Shown: positions 1-9,500 of the stretch, piece after piece
How the letters are laid out: each line of letters starts with the position of its first letter
How positions within the stretch are numbered: the stretch's first letter is position 1
Source of the DNA: Limnoraphis robusta CS-951
Lineage (GTDB): Bacteria; Cyanobacteriota; Cyanobacteriia; Cyanobacteriales; Microcoleaceae
Length of the DNA stretch: 18,534 bases
Direction of reading: 5' to 3'
NCBI RefSeq assembly: GCF_000972705.2
Contig: NZ_LATL02000243.1
Coordinates: 1 to 18,534, forward strand
Program-made: the position numbers and the translations under genes
Notes under the pieces: generated by a model
Told to the model about the DNA's origin: nothing
The model's database searches: none
What the model saw: the letters and a program-made list of their open reading frames with translations, nothing else

Positions 1-345
1 TCCCATTTCAGAGATAGTTTCGGTATGCCCTACCGTACTTGAGAAAAAAATGCTTTGTTCTCTGTACTTGGTGCTTTAAGGTTTTATATGGCCAAAGCAT
101 TTCTTGCAAGAACCCCATACCTTAAGTTTTCAAGGTTAATTGCATCGATTAGATGCTGGGTTTTTCAACTGGTTGAATACCCTGCCAGTAGAGTTATTAT
201 AGCATTAGAAAGAGCCTTATATCCCCATACCTGAAGGTAGGGGCGTGTGCGGCAATTTTTGGTAAACCCAAATAGCGATGTTTGGGAATCCCTCTCTATA
301 ATCTCTGATTTAGAGAGGGAGGATGTCAATGAACCTGTACCAATT
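1..345. other. Gene-poor flank downstream of petA
   Basis: No reading frame here resembles a known protein; all six frames are broken by stops within short distances. The right part holds three successive potential hairpins: 223-243 (CCCC-A-TACC / GGTA-GGGG, TGAA loop), 268-286 (CCCAAA / TTTGGG) and 290-319 (CCCTCTCTA / TAGAGAGGG, with an inner AATC / GATT stem). The last two belong to a transposon right end described separately. The 290-319 hairpin lies 27 nt past the petA stop and could also terminate petA transcription, but no T-run follows it on the minus strand. Nothing recognisable is seen in 1-200 apart from a weak GCATC/GATGC dyad near 142-156. Confidence 0.6.
261..329 (+). mobile_element. 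Orphan IS605-type (TnpB element) right end
   Basis: This stretch matches the right end of the tnpB element at 17301-17345 (read on the minus strand). Both have AAACCCAAA, then AG, then GATGTTTGG and AATC, then a hairpin, then GAGGATGTCAA. In the intact copy AAACCCAAA codes the last residues of TnpB. Here the same triplets are in frame with a TAG stop at 273-275, but the frame upstream is closed by TAG at 189-191 and shows no TnpB motifs. The hairpin differs in sequence (290-319, CCCTCTCTA/TAGAGAGGG) while the flanks are conserved, as expected for an omega-RNA-type 3' structure evolving by compensatory change. It is probably the decayed remnant of a second element; alternatively tnpB was deleted and only its 3' RNA module remains. 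Confidence 0.6.
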
Positions 346-1335
346 CTAGAAGTTCATTTCAGCAGCTTGAACCTTTTCAACCTGTTTCTTCTTCAGAACC
401 AGCATAATTTGAGTCAACATGACTAAGGCAAAGAAAGCCAACAACCACTGAATGCGACCTGCACTTTGCAAGACAATTTCAGTATCCGCTTGACCAAAAC
501 CACCGACGTTTGGATCACGGTTTAGGGGTTGACTTGCGGCTACCTCTTGACCTTCTGAAACGATCAGTTCAGGGCCAGGAGGAACGGTATCAACAACGGT
601 TTTACCCTCAGCCGTTTTAATACTGACTTGGTAGCCAAGGTCTTCTTCAGAGGTAATTTGAGTAATGATACCGGCAGCAGAGGCTTTATAAACCGCGTTG
701 TTACTTTGGTTTCCAGCCGGATAAACCTGTCCACGACCTCGGTTTCCACCGACATGAACAGCGTATTTACCGTAAGTTACAGAAGAATCTGTTCTCGGAT
801 CAGGAGAGAGAACCGGGAAGACAATTTCTTGGTATTGTTCACCGGGTAACGGCCCAACCAAAACCACATTGTCTTGATCTTCGCTATAAGGTTGGAAATA
901 GAGATCGCCGATTTCTTCTTGTAATTCTTCGGAAATCCGTTCAGGCGGGGCAATTTTAAAGCCTTCAGGAAGCATTAAAACCGCACCGACGTTTAAACCA
1001 CCTTTGCTACCATCGCCTAAAACTTGCTGGGCGCTGGTGTCATAGGGAATTTTAACAACTGCTTTAAAAACAGTATCCGGCAGAACAGACTGAGGAAGTT
1101 CAACTTTTGTCGGTTTTGCGCCCAGGTGACAGTTCGCACAAACAATTCGTCCAGTGGGTTCGCGGGGAGTTTGTGGGGCTGTTTCCTGCGCCCAGAAGGG
1201 ATAGGCAGCCGCCGCTTGAGGGAGGGCAATATCGCTTGTTAGGAAGAAAGTGACGGATGCGATCGCAACCAGCATCATCTTCCAAGTTGCCCGAATGCTA
1301 CGATGCAGCATTGCAGTTTGGTCAGATTTTGACAT
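346..1335 (-). CDS. petA: Cytochrome f (apocytochrome f, b6f complex)
   Basis: Cytochrome f is the c-type haem subunit of the thylakoid cytochrome b6f complex and passes electrons from the Rieske protein to plastocyanin or cytochrome c6. The 329-residue length is normal. Residues 1-44 form a signal peptide ending in AAAA, and the mature protein starts at Tyr45 (YPFWAQ), whose amino group is the known axial haem ligand in this family. The covalent haem motif CANCH is at 66-70. A single C-terminal membrane helix (about 295-313) is followed by a short stromal tail rich in lysine, as in other cytochromes f. The start is an ATG at 1333-1335. It lies 96 nt downstream of petC on the same strand, the usual petCA operon order. 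The stop is 16 nt from a transposon right end, so that insertion has come very close to the gene without damaging it. Confidence 0.98.
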   Translation of the reverse strand: MSKSDQTAMLHRSIRATWKMMLVAIASVTFFLTSDIALPQAAAAYPFWAQETAPQTPREPTGRIVCANCHLGAKPTKVELPQSVLPDTVFKAVVKIPYDTSAQQVLGDGSKGGLNVGAVLMLPEGFKIAPPERISEELQEEIGDLYFQPYSEDQDNVVLVGPLPGEQYQEIVFPVLSPDPRTDSSVTYGKYAVHVGGNRGRGQVYPAGNQSNNAVYKASAAGIITQITSEEDLGYQVSIKTAEGKTVVDTVPPGPELIVSEGQEVAASQPLNRDPNVGGFGQADTEIVLQSAGRIQWLLAFFALVMLTQIMLVLKKKQVEKVQAAEMNF

Positions 1336-1431
1336 TAGAAATGTTTTTACTCGCTCAAAGTCAAGGGATTCTACTTGAGATTAGGAATTTTAGGGTTTAA
1401 TTTCCCCAATCTCAAATTTTATGCAAATTTA

Positions 1432-1971
1432 TTAAGCCCACCAGGGGTTTTCACCTGTACGGAAATCGGTTTCTGTCCAGGGGGTAAAGGTTACTTTGTC
1501 GTTTTCCACATTGGCATGAGCCAAGGCGAGAGATAAAGGAGCAGGCCCCCGAACAACTTTACCTTGGGCATTATACTGTGAACCGTGACAAGGACAGATA
1601 AATTTGTCTTCACTGCCGTTCCAAGGGACAACACAGCCTAAGTGAGTGCAGACGGCGTTAATGCCATAGTCCGACAATGTGCCGTCTGTTTCCACCACTA
1701 AGTAAGTCGGATCACCTTTTAAGCCTTGGGCTAAGGTGCGATCGCCTGGGTTATGGCTGGCTAAAAATTGACTGGCAAGGATATCACTCCCAACGGCATC
1801 TTTGGCGATCACACCCCCACCCGCAGCACCGCTTGAGCGGGGGATAAAATATTTAACGAAAGGGTAAAGCGCACCCAGAGCTACACCTGTGGCTGACCCA
1901 AACGTTAAAAGGTTCATAAACTGGCGACGCCCCATACTAGGAGCTTCTGGCGTTTCAGAAATTTGAGTCAT
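1432..1971 (-). CDS. petC: Rieske iron-sulfur protein of cytochrome b6f
   Basis: The Rieske subunit oxidises plastoquinol and reduces cytochrome f. From the ATG at 1971 the product is 179 residues, the usual PetC length, beginning [12 protein letters not shown] longer reading from a TTG at 2034 adds 21 residues unlike the family and is rejected. A twin-arginine motif (R15-R16, GRRQFM) precedes the membrane anchor (about 20-44), consistent with Tat-type export of the folded cluster protein. A glycine-rich hinge (GAAGGG, 48-53) follows. The 2Fe-2S binding boxes are CTHLGC at 108-113 and CPCHGS at 126-131, so all four ligands and the disulfide cysteines are present. The C-terminus GENPWWA is typical. 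petA follows on the same strand. No clear Shine-Dalgarno is seen before this ATG. Confidence 0.97.
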   Translation of the reverse strand: MTQISETPEAPSMGRRQFMNLLTFGSATGVALGALYPFVKYFIPRSSGAAGGGVIAKDAVGSDILASQFLASHNPGDRTLAQGLKGDPTYLVVETDGTLSDYGINAVCTHLGCVVPWNGSEDKFICPCHGSQYNAQGKVVRGPAPLSLALAHANVENDKVTFTPWTETDFRTGENPWWA

Positions 1972-2135
1972 AATTGACGCAGTTGATTCTATCTTGTGTA
2001 TGTTAGTTTTTGAGAGCTTTGCAGCCAAAAACAAAAAATGTATTGCAGATTAGCTTGAACTATTGCACCAAGTCTGCTATGGATCAAGACTAGACAGAAT
2101 GGTTCTATCAGGCTTTTCCCATCATCAGAGTATTA

Positions 2136-2177
2136 TTACATTTTTTAAACAAGCTCTTTTATTATTACAAAATGTAA
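2136..2177. promoter_or_regulatory. 9-bp inverted repeat in petC/DUF3067 divergent region
   Basis: TTACATTTT at 2136-2144 is matched perfectly by AAAATGTAA at 2169-2177, with a 24-nt spacer. A direct repeat TATTATTACA overlaps each arm (2131-2140 and 2160-2169). The site sits 23 nt before the DUF3067 start codon, in the 229-nt space between divergent transcription units, so a regulator site or 5'-UTR hairpin is plausible. It does not match the NtcA form GTAN8TAC. AT-rich composition makes chance occurrence possible. Confidence 0.35.
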
Positions 2178-2190
2178 ACGGGTTCATTCA

Positions 2191-2194
2191 GGAG
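2191..2194 (+). promoter_or_regulatory. Ribosome binding site deciding the DUF3067 start
   Basis: GGAG lies 6 nt before the ATG at 2201. It favours this start over the upstream in-frame TTG at 2063, which has no such box. Confidence 0.7.
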
Positions 2195-2200
2195 CGAGCC

Positions 2201-2509
2201 ATGACGGGCAGAGAATTACATCAGCTACTGTTGGACAAGTGGGGGGTATCCTATGACGTTCAGTTGCGGCGAACCCGAGGCAGGGTTTTCTTGCAGATCA
2301 TGTGGAAATACCTCGAACAGATGTCTTTTCCGTTGAGTGAGGCGGACTACATTGCTCATTTGAACGCGATCGCTCAATATCTTAACGGATGGGGCAGTGT
2401 AGAGTTGGTGAAAAACTACATTCAAAATACCCGAGAAAAACCCCGCCTGGGTAAAGCGGTGAGTATTCCTCTAGACTTAGGAGAACGGGCTTCAGAATGG
2501 ATCTTGTGA
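2201..2509 (+). CDS. DUF3067 family protein
   Basis: This 102-residue soluble protein resembles, by recalled family pattern, the DUF3067 family of cyanobacteria and plant plastids: an N-terminal MTGRELHQLLLDKWG, a central VFLQIMWKYLEQ, the segment FPLSEADYIAHL, and a C-terminal RPRLGKAVSIPLDLGERA-like block (RLGKAVSIPLDLGERASEW, residues 82-100). No catalytic motif or membrane segment is visible. The start is the ATG at 2201, supported by a GGAG box at 2191-2194 with a 6-nt spacer; a longer reading from TTG at 2063 lacks support. It is transcribed divergently from petC, 229 nt apart. The function is not known to me. Placement beside petCA fits a photosynthesis-related role, but that is inference. 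The last 13 nt overlap the next ORF. Confidence 0.85.
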   Translation: MTGRELHQLLLDKWGVSYDVQLRRTRGRVFLQIMWKYLEQMSFPLSEADYIAHLNAIAQYLNGWGSVELVKNYIQNTREKPRLGKAVSIPLDLGERASEWIL

Positions 2510-5500
2510 TCGGGAACGGGGAAGCTGAACAGCTTATGACTCATCCGATGAACTTTAACGAATTTTTGACTGCTTTCTTTGGCATTTTTACCCAAAGAAG
2601 TTTTCGTGGTGCTGATTTTTTAAGTTATTTGAATCGCTCAGATGCTCAACGAAGTGGAGACGAGGCATCAATTGTTGATACGGCGATCGCCAGTCCCTTG
2701 TTAGGCTTATTGGGCTTTGAGGCTGGAGAACGAGTTTATAACCAGCAACACTTGGGCGATCGCCCTGACTTTGCCCCCAGTGATCCGGTGTATGGAACTT
2801 GCTTCATTGTGGAGGACAAGAGTACATCCCTGTCGCTGACTTTCGATTTAAATGATCCCAATAGCCATCTTTCTCAGCTTAGAGGATACATGAAAGGTGT
2901 GCGTTTGGGCTGGTTGATGAATGGTAAGCAGTTCACAGCATGGCGCTTTGATGATCCTGATAACCCCCAGCGTCTCATTGATCTGGAAATTCCAGCGGCA
3001 ATTCAAGAGTGGAATCAGGGAGAAGCATCCACCCTGTCGGATGCAACCAACCAGGCACTCCATGATCTGTTTGACTTGTTTCGCAAAGAAGCATTCACCA
3101 GTCTGCAACGACTAGAAGCAGATTTGGCATTGGATGAGGAAGCATGGCAACGGCAGGCGTTACCTCTGGGAAATGGCAGTGGCAATGAACCCCTATTGGT
3201 AGAAGCGTTGCAGTCGCTTGTGTTGGAACTTCAGCGCAATGCTAGACGATTGCTGACGAATCATTTAACTCGTTATGCAGACTATCAGGATAAGGCAAAT
3301 CGGATTGCTGATGATGCCGTAGAGACGGCAACTCAAGAAATTCAGCGATTACGAGAGCGGGTTTTAACTAGCCTGAATCAAATTCAGAGCTTGGTTGATT
3401 TGAGTTCGGATGATCGAGCAGCGATCGACGCAATCTTCTTGCGGTTAGAACAGGATGCCAGAGCTTATATCAGTCCTAAAGATGTCTTTGCTAATATTCT
3501 GACAATTTTGACTCGGGCATTTCAACAGAAATATGCAAACCAGCCAAAATCACCCAGGGCACCATCAACATTAGAGGGAGGATACACTCCGGTAAATGAT
3601 GCGCTCAAGCCCTACGTTGAGAAGGTGTTTACCTGGCATCAACGACAGGCTACCCTCCGGCAAGGCTACCAAATAGATATTCGGGTACATGATGATTACA
3701 CGGTTTGGACTGCTTTGGTGCAGGAAACCATGTTGGGAGAGTTAGAAGAAGCTCAACGCCAGGATGAATTTGCTCTGCAAGCAGCGTATGTTGTTTTTAT
3801 TCGGCTGTTGTTGATTCGAGTCTGTGAGGATAAAGGCGTTTTTCCGCATCGGTTTGTGTCAGATGGTGGGGTGAAACGATGGCAGGAAAACATCGAACGG
3901 TATTGGCAATTTGCCACAGGGAATCCCTACAATCCCTTGATGGATATGGCATACAACAATGCCCAAAATATCTATGCCCACTTTTTTACGGGGCGAGAAC
4001 TATTCAACTGGTTCTTGTTGGATCAACAACAGTTAGTGATGACGTTGCACCAACTCAGTCGCTTCAACTTTGCTGGGGTCGATTCGGATATTGTTGGAAC
4101 AGTTTACAGCACCTATGTCAACCGCAAGGAGAAGAAGGAGAAGGGACAATATTACACCCCTCCAGAAATCGTCAATTATATTTTGGATGAGGTGGGCTAT
4201 CGAACAGGAACAGGTATTATTGGAGCCAATAAACGCCTGATTGATCCGGCTTGTGGAAGTGGTTCGTTTTTGGTGGCAGCCGCAAAACGATTAGTCGAAA
4301 CCTACAAAGGCAATGCCAACCAAATTGATGATCCGTCATCGGTATTGGATCGCGTGCAAAATAACCTCTATGGCTTTGATCTCAATCCATTCGCTTGCTA
4401 CTTATCGGAAGTCAATTTGCTGATTCAGGTCTTAGATCTGGTCAAGCTAGCACATGACAAAGGACAACGCCCCAAAATCCAACGCTTCCATATCTACAAC
4501 GTTGATGCCCTGGCACGACCAACGGGAACCTACCGTTCTCTGATGTTTAACACGCTGATTGCAGAAGAAAGCGATCAGGTTGATCAAATTAAAAGCAGAT
4601 CGAAAAACACCCCCTATGCAAATGGCTTCGCATTCGTTGTAGCCAATCCGCCTTATGGTGCAAGTTTAAGCGACGAATATAAGCTTGTACTACGTTCTGA
4701 TTATGCAGATATTTTTTACGGAGTCCCTGACACCTATACTTTTTTCTTAAAACTTGGACTTGAGCTTTTAGCCCAGCAAGGAAAGCTAGGTTTCATCACA
4801 CCAAGTACATATCTGATGGGTACTAATACTGTTGCCTTACGCGATCAAATCTTGGCTACAGGAAAAGTAGAACAAATTGTAGATTTACCTCAGGGTATTT
4901 GGTCAGATGCCAATGTAGATTGTGTTTTACTTTTTCTGGCTAAAGAAGATGATGAAAGTGCTAGAAACGCGCATCAGCCACAAATCAACATTTTAGGGCT
5001 GCGTGATTCTCTTGAGAAATTGATATCTAGAAATTGGGATGAGACTCTTGTTCAACAACAAATGCTTTGGATAAGCGATCCAAAGCACGAGATTAGCATT
5101 CGATATGATAGCTTAATGCAGCAAATTGAAAACGCTTGCCGCATTCAAACGAATGGTAATGGTCATTTAACAAAGATCCTAAGACTGGAAGATGTAACCG
5201 ATAGTAGTCCAGCAATTGAACCTTATAGAACAAAAGCTGAAGGCAAGGTAAATCGATATATTAAAACACGTAGAGAAGTACCTGAAGGTGAAACAGATTG
5301 GAAGCCGCTTTTAGATAGCACAAGCTTTGTGGGGCGATATGAACTTAGATGGGGTGACCAAAAACCATACATTAAATATGGAGGGTGGTTATGGAGAATG
5401 CGTGAGCCAAAATATTTTGAATCTCCAAAGCTGCTTGTCCAATCCATAAGGAATCGTGCCTTAAAGAGAAGATTGGTTGCTTCTTTCGACTCACAAGGGT

Positions 5501-6324
5501 TCTTTAATCGAAAGAATTTTATCAATATTATCTCTAAGGATCAGCAAGATTATGATTTAAAATACATTCTTGCTTTATTTAATTCGTCATTACTCAATTC
5601 ATGGTATCGTAGCCGTTTTGATAATGTTAATATTAATCCATCTTATTTTCGGCAACTTCCTATCTATCCTGCTGATGCTGAAACTCAAGCAGAGTTAGTT
5701 GAAAAAGTCGATCGCATCCTCTCCAAAAATGCTCAACTCAATGAATTTCGAGAGCAGGGCTATGTCATTCGTAAACAACGTGATGGCAATACTGTAATTG
5801 AGATTCCCTACGATCGCCTTTTAGCCAAAGTTCAACAAAGAAACTCCAACTTTTCAACATTGACTCTGTTTGATGCGAAAGCCGCAGGCCTATTCACCAT
5901 TCCCGATCGCTGCGATTTACAAGTTTCGATTAGCAGCAATGTCTATACACCCGATCGCTACCCTACGAGTGTTGTATTGCGCCATAACAAGCTTTGGCTT
6001 GTGGTTGAAGATGATAATATTCGCCGTTATCTCCTCGGTTACTTAAAATTGCCCCAATGGAAAGGCAAAACCTGGGATGAAATTAAAAACCAGGTTACTC
6101 TACCCTATGAAGCCAATGACCTCAACACCTTTTTTGCGACTGAACAACAACGCCGTTCCGAGATTCAAACCTTGCTTGATGAAGTTGCCCAGATCGACGC
6201 AGAGATTGACGAAAAGGTATTAGATTTGTATGGGATTACCAATCCAGGCGATCGTCAGCGAATTTTAGGCAGTGCATCAAACTCTGAAGAGGATGAAGCC
6301 AACGAGAGTGAGGAAGCCGAATAA
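2497..6324 (+). CDS. Single-chain restriction enzyme / N6-adenine methyltransferase (type IIG-like)
   Basis: This 1275-residue protein combines nuclease and DNA methyltransferase. The N-terminus has a PD-(D/E)xK pattern: P90-D91, then E106-D107-K108, then QLRGY (127-131) as the QxxxY element of RecB-like nucleases. A helical linker (about 180-560) leads to GQYYTPPE (550-557, motif X), DPACGSGSF (583-591, motif I, S-adenosylmethionine binding), YGFDLNPFA (625-633) and the catalytic NPPY (717-720) of N6-adenine methylases. Residues about 870-1060 look like a TaqI-C-type target-recognition domain, and a coiled-coil-like tail ends acidic. Such enzymes (Eco57I/MmeI-like) need no separate subunits, and none is adjacent. 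ATG 2497 overlaps the previous gene; ATGs at 2536 and 2548 are equally possible starts. No cut or methylation site can be read from the sequence. A BREX PglX-type methylase is less likely because no brx genes are present. Confidence 0.88.
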   Translation: MDLVIGNGEAEQLMTHPMNFNEFLTAFFGIFTQRSFRGADFLSYLNRSDAQRSGDEASIVDTAIASPLLGLLGFEAGERVYNQQHLGDRPDFAPSDPVYGTCFIVEDKSTSLSLTFDLNDPNSHLSQLRGYMKGVRLGWLMNGKQFTAWRFDDPDNPQRLIDLEIPAAIQEWNQGEASTLSDATNQALHDLFDLFRKEAFTSLQRLEADLALDEEAWQRQALPLGNGSGNEPLLVEALQSLVLELQRNARRLLTNHLTRYADYQDKANRIADDAVETATQEIQRLRERVLTSLNQIQSLVDLSSDDRAAIDAIFLRLEQDARAYISPKDVFANILTILTRAFQQKYANQPKSPRAPSTLEGGYTPVNDALKPYVEKVFTWHQRQATLRQGYQIDIRVHDDYTVWTALVQETMLGELEEAQRQDEFALQAAYVVFIRLLLIRVCEDKGVFPHRFVSDGGVKRWQENIERYWQFATGNPYNPLMDMAYNNAQNIYAHFFTGRELFNWFLLDQQQLVMTLHQLSRFNFAGVDSDIVGTVYSTYVNRKEKKEKGQYYTPPEIVNYILDEVGYRTGTGIIGANKRLIDPACGSGSFLVAAAKRLVETYKGNANQIDDPSSVLDRVQNNLYGFDLNPFACYLSEVNLLIQVLDLVKLAHDKGQRPKIQRFHIYNVDALARPTGTYRSLMFNTLIAEESDQVDQIKSRSKNTPYANGFAFVVANPPYGASLSDEYKLVLRSDYADIFYGVPDTYTFFLKLGLELLAQQGKLGFITPSTYLMGTNTVALRDQILATGKVEQIVDLPQGIWSDANVDCVLLFLAKEDDESARNAHQPQINILGLRDSLEKLISRNWDETLVQQQMLWISDPKHEISIRYDSLMQQIENACRIQTNGNGHLTKILRLEDVTDSSPAIEPYRTKAEGKVNRYIKTRREVPEGETDWKPLLDSTSFVGRYELRWGDQKPYIKYGGWLWRMREPKYFESPKLLVQSIRNRALKRRLVASFDSQGFFNRKNFINIISKDQQDYDLKYILALFNSSLLNSWYRSRFDNVNINPSYFRQLPIYPADAETQAELVEKVDRILSKNAQLNEFREQGYVIRKQRDGNTVIEIPYDRLLAKVQQRNSNFSTLTLFDAKAAGLFTIPDRCDLQVSISSNVYTPDRYPTSVVLRHNKLWLVVEDDNIRRYLLGYLKLPQWKGKTWDEIKNQVTLPYEANDLNTFFATEQQRRSEIQTLLDEVAQIDAEIDEKVLDLYGITNPGDRQRILGSASNSEEDEANESEEAE

Positions 6325-6502
6325 GAAAAACAAGGGAAAAGGGAAAAGCTTTCAAAATCAGGTTCCGGCTCTTAGTCCCGTCCCGATCGCCTTGGCAGTT
6401 GCTATTTTAACAAAAAATTGATTTTTTCAATTCCATTTTTCCCGCAAAAACACCACAAAAAAACACTCCTGACGACCACAGAATCAAACGTTAAAAATGC
6501 GG
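6325..6502. other. Convergent intergenic spacer
   Basis: The 178 nt between the convergent restriction-methylation gene and the cyclase gene contain A-rich runs, GGGAAAAGGGAAAA near 6335 and TTTTTCCC near 6437. These could pair over a long distance, but no strong short-range terminator hairpin followed by a T-run was found. Confidence 0.4.
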
Positions 6503-9500
6503 CTATTCTACAGGTAACAACAGTTTAAATTCTTCGGCATCAACCGTTTCAGAGCCTTGAGGCCATTGACTATAAACCCTTGCTAACAAGTGTTGTGCTA
6601 GCTTCAGATTACCCTGTTGATGCCACATCTGCGCTAAACTAATAGCTGCTCGGAGTTCTAACAGCTTTCCGCCCTGAGCATGAGCAATTTCAATGGCTTT
6701 ATTGAGATAATATTCCACAGATTGGGAATGAGGAGCAGACGCTTGACTTTGAGCCACCAACATCGCCACTTGTTCCGGATGCAAACTTTGTCCGCCTCCA
6801 CCTTTGGCATACATTAACTCTCCTCTCAGGCGGAAAAGTTCAGCTTCCCAAAAGCGTTCTCCGGTTCTTTCTACCGTAGACAAAGCCTCTTTCAACACTG
6901 CTAACCCCGCTTCAAATTGTCCCGCTTTCGCATGAGCTTGAGCTAACAATCCCAAAAAATAAGTCCAAGAAATTTTAGCGCCTGTTGCCGCATGAGCCGC
7001 AATTCCTCGGCGGAGTTGATTAATTCCTAAGTCAGTTTGTCCGAGTTCGACTAACGCCCAGCCTTGCATAATCACACCTGTGGCTAACCAAAACTCAAAG
7101 CGTTGTTCACTGGCTAATGCAATAGCGGCTTCTGCTTGTTGTTCAACAGCTTCCGGTTCTTGGCGCAGTTGATGAAACATCGCCTTCATACAAAGCGCAA
7201 ACCCGGTACTGTAAGGATGAGACAACTCCAACGCCAAATGAATCGCATCTTCACTGTACTGTACTGAGGCTTCGCTTTGTCCGAGTAACCAAGCACTCAA
7301 CGACATATAGGATAAACTCGCCACTCCGACATCTTGCCCAGTCAGACGAGTTTGACAAGTACGATTGGTTTTTTGATAAAGTTCATAGCTGGTTTTCCAA
7401 TGTTCGTGAGCCGCCTGCAAACGTCCGAGATAAAATAAGGCAAATCCCAGGGTAAAACGGGCTTCCATCTCCAAAATCGGATCATTGTGACGTCGAGCTA
7501 AACCCATTAACCGACTGCCAAAATCGAGGGCGATTTTATGTTCACAACGAGCCGCGTGATATCCCCATAATCCCCAAAATACTGAAAATAATTGCGGTGT
7601 CGTTCCCAATTCCTGACAGATTTCTCGACTGCGTTTGTAGATTTGTTCGACTTCTAGAGAAGCGTAACCCTTGGTTGCAATCAAAGCCTTTCCAAGAGTC
7701 GTTTGTAAATCCAGTTCTTGCTTTAAGAAATCAACACTCGAAGCGCCTCCTAATAAAGAAATGGTTCGACCTTGTTCAGCTTTGAGGGTGTCAATCAAAT
7801 CAAGTCCTGATTTGAGATGAGCAATGGCTTCTTCATTGGCTGAAGCCAGAAACGCTTTTTCTCCTGCTTTTTGCCAATAGTTAATCGCAGAAAAGGGCAA
7901 TCCAGCTTTGGTATAATGATAGGCGAGTAATTCCGGTTCACGCCCCGCCACAATCGGAAATTCAGCTTCCAGGACGCGAGCAATCCGACGATGATATTGC
8001 GCTCGGGTGCTTCTGAGTAAGGATTCATAGGCGGCATCTTGAATGAGAACGTTTTTAAAGCTGTAGGTGGCTTTCGGGAGTTCTCCGTTAACAAACAGGA
8101 GCCGTGTCTCAACCAACTTTTCTAAACCTCGAATAATACTGGCTTGATCGAGAGCAATTGCGGGTAAAGCTTGACGGCCATTGGTCGGAGTCGGGCTGGG
8201 TTCTTCGTACAGAGCCAGCGATCGCAATAATTCATAACTGAACTCTCGACCAATGGTAGCGCCGAGTTGGGCGACTTCTTTAGCTCCATCGAGGCGATCG
8301 AGTCGTTCCATCAACAATCCCTTAAGAGTGTCGGGAATACTAAGAGTCGGTAGAGGGCCTGTGAGTTCGTAGCTGTCTTCGGTTTCCTCAAATGGCCCCG
8401 ACTCAATCACCATTTTGGTCATCTCCTCAATAAACAGGGGAATACCATCACTTTTTTCAACGATAAGTTTAGACACCGCAAAGGGTAAGCGTTTACCGCC
8501 TGTAACACCGTGAATGATTTGTTCAATTTGATTGGCCGGAAGATGGTTGAGGTTAATCTGAGTGACATGAGGGAGACGCAGCCAATGGGATTGAAAACCG
8601 GGTCGCATGGTATAAATCCGCAAAATGGGATAATTGGTTTCTTCGCGGATCAGACGGTCGGCTAGTTCTAGGGTAGAAGGATCAATCCAGTGCAGGTCTT
8701 CAACGAGAACTAAAAGCGGTTGCTGACTAGCGCTCTTGTGGATCATCGCCAGCATGACTTCTAACAGCTTTTGTTTAGTGGCTTGGGGCGACAGGTTAAG
8801 GGTCGGATAATCCTGTTGATCGACAGATAGGGATAGCAACTGAGCGAACAAAGGAACCGCTTCTTGACGGGGAATTTGATGAGAGTCGAGGAACTGTTCA
8901 AGTTTGTCAAGTTGCTCTTCGGGTGAGTCTTCACGAGTTAGTTTTAAGACTCGTTCGGCGATTAGTTCGATAATGGGATGGAAAGGCGTATTTTGATAGT
9001 AGGGAGAACAGAAAACTTCTCGCAGGGTGTAGGTATCGTTGGCAATGCGTTCTCGGAAAGCTTGAACGAGGCGGGATTTCCCTAATCCGGCTTCTGCCAT
9101 TAATAATACTACTTCTCCCCGCCCGGATTTAACTCGTTCCCAGATGCCTTGTAGCTGTTCGAGTTCGGCTTCTCGGCCGACATAGGGAGTCCAACTGCTT
9201 TCGGCGACTTTCTGACGCTTGCAGGAGGAGGCTTCTTGCAACACTTGGTAAATTTCAACCGGAGTTGAGATGCCTTTGAGTGAATGTTGACCTAATGACT
9301 GAAATTCAAAGATACCCTGTACCAGTCGATAGGTTGTGGGACTGACAACGGCGGTACTGGGTTGAGCGAACCCTTGCAGTCGGGCAGCAAGATTGGGCGT
9401 TTGGCCGATGGCTAATTCTTCCCGTTTATTTCCCGCCCCGACTTCTCCAACCACGACTAAGCCTGTATGGATACCTAAGCGGACTGACAGTTGCAGACAA

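Noticed and set aside
290..319. Hairpin as a simple petA terminator
   Set aside because: No T-run follows on the minus strand, and the flanks match the transposon right end, which explains it better. A side role in termination remains possible.
1..345. CRISPR array or tRNA in the left flank
   Set aside because: No regularly spaced repeats and no cloverleaf with conserved T-arm bases were found. The same holds for the other intergenic regions.
1972..2034. TTG-initiated 21-residue extension of PetC
   Set aside because: The family length and the MTQISETP start fit the ATG at 1971; the extension has no family resemblance.
2497..6324. BREX (PglX) assignment of the large methyltransferase
   Set aside because: No brxA/B/C, pglZ or brxL genes are nearby, and the protein carries its own PD-(D/E)xK-like nuclease, which fits a type IIG-like enzyme better.
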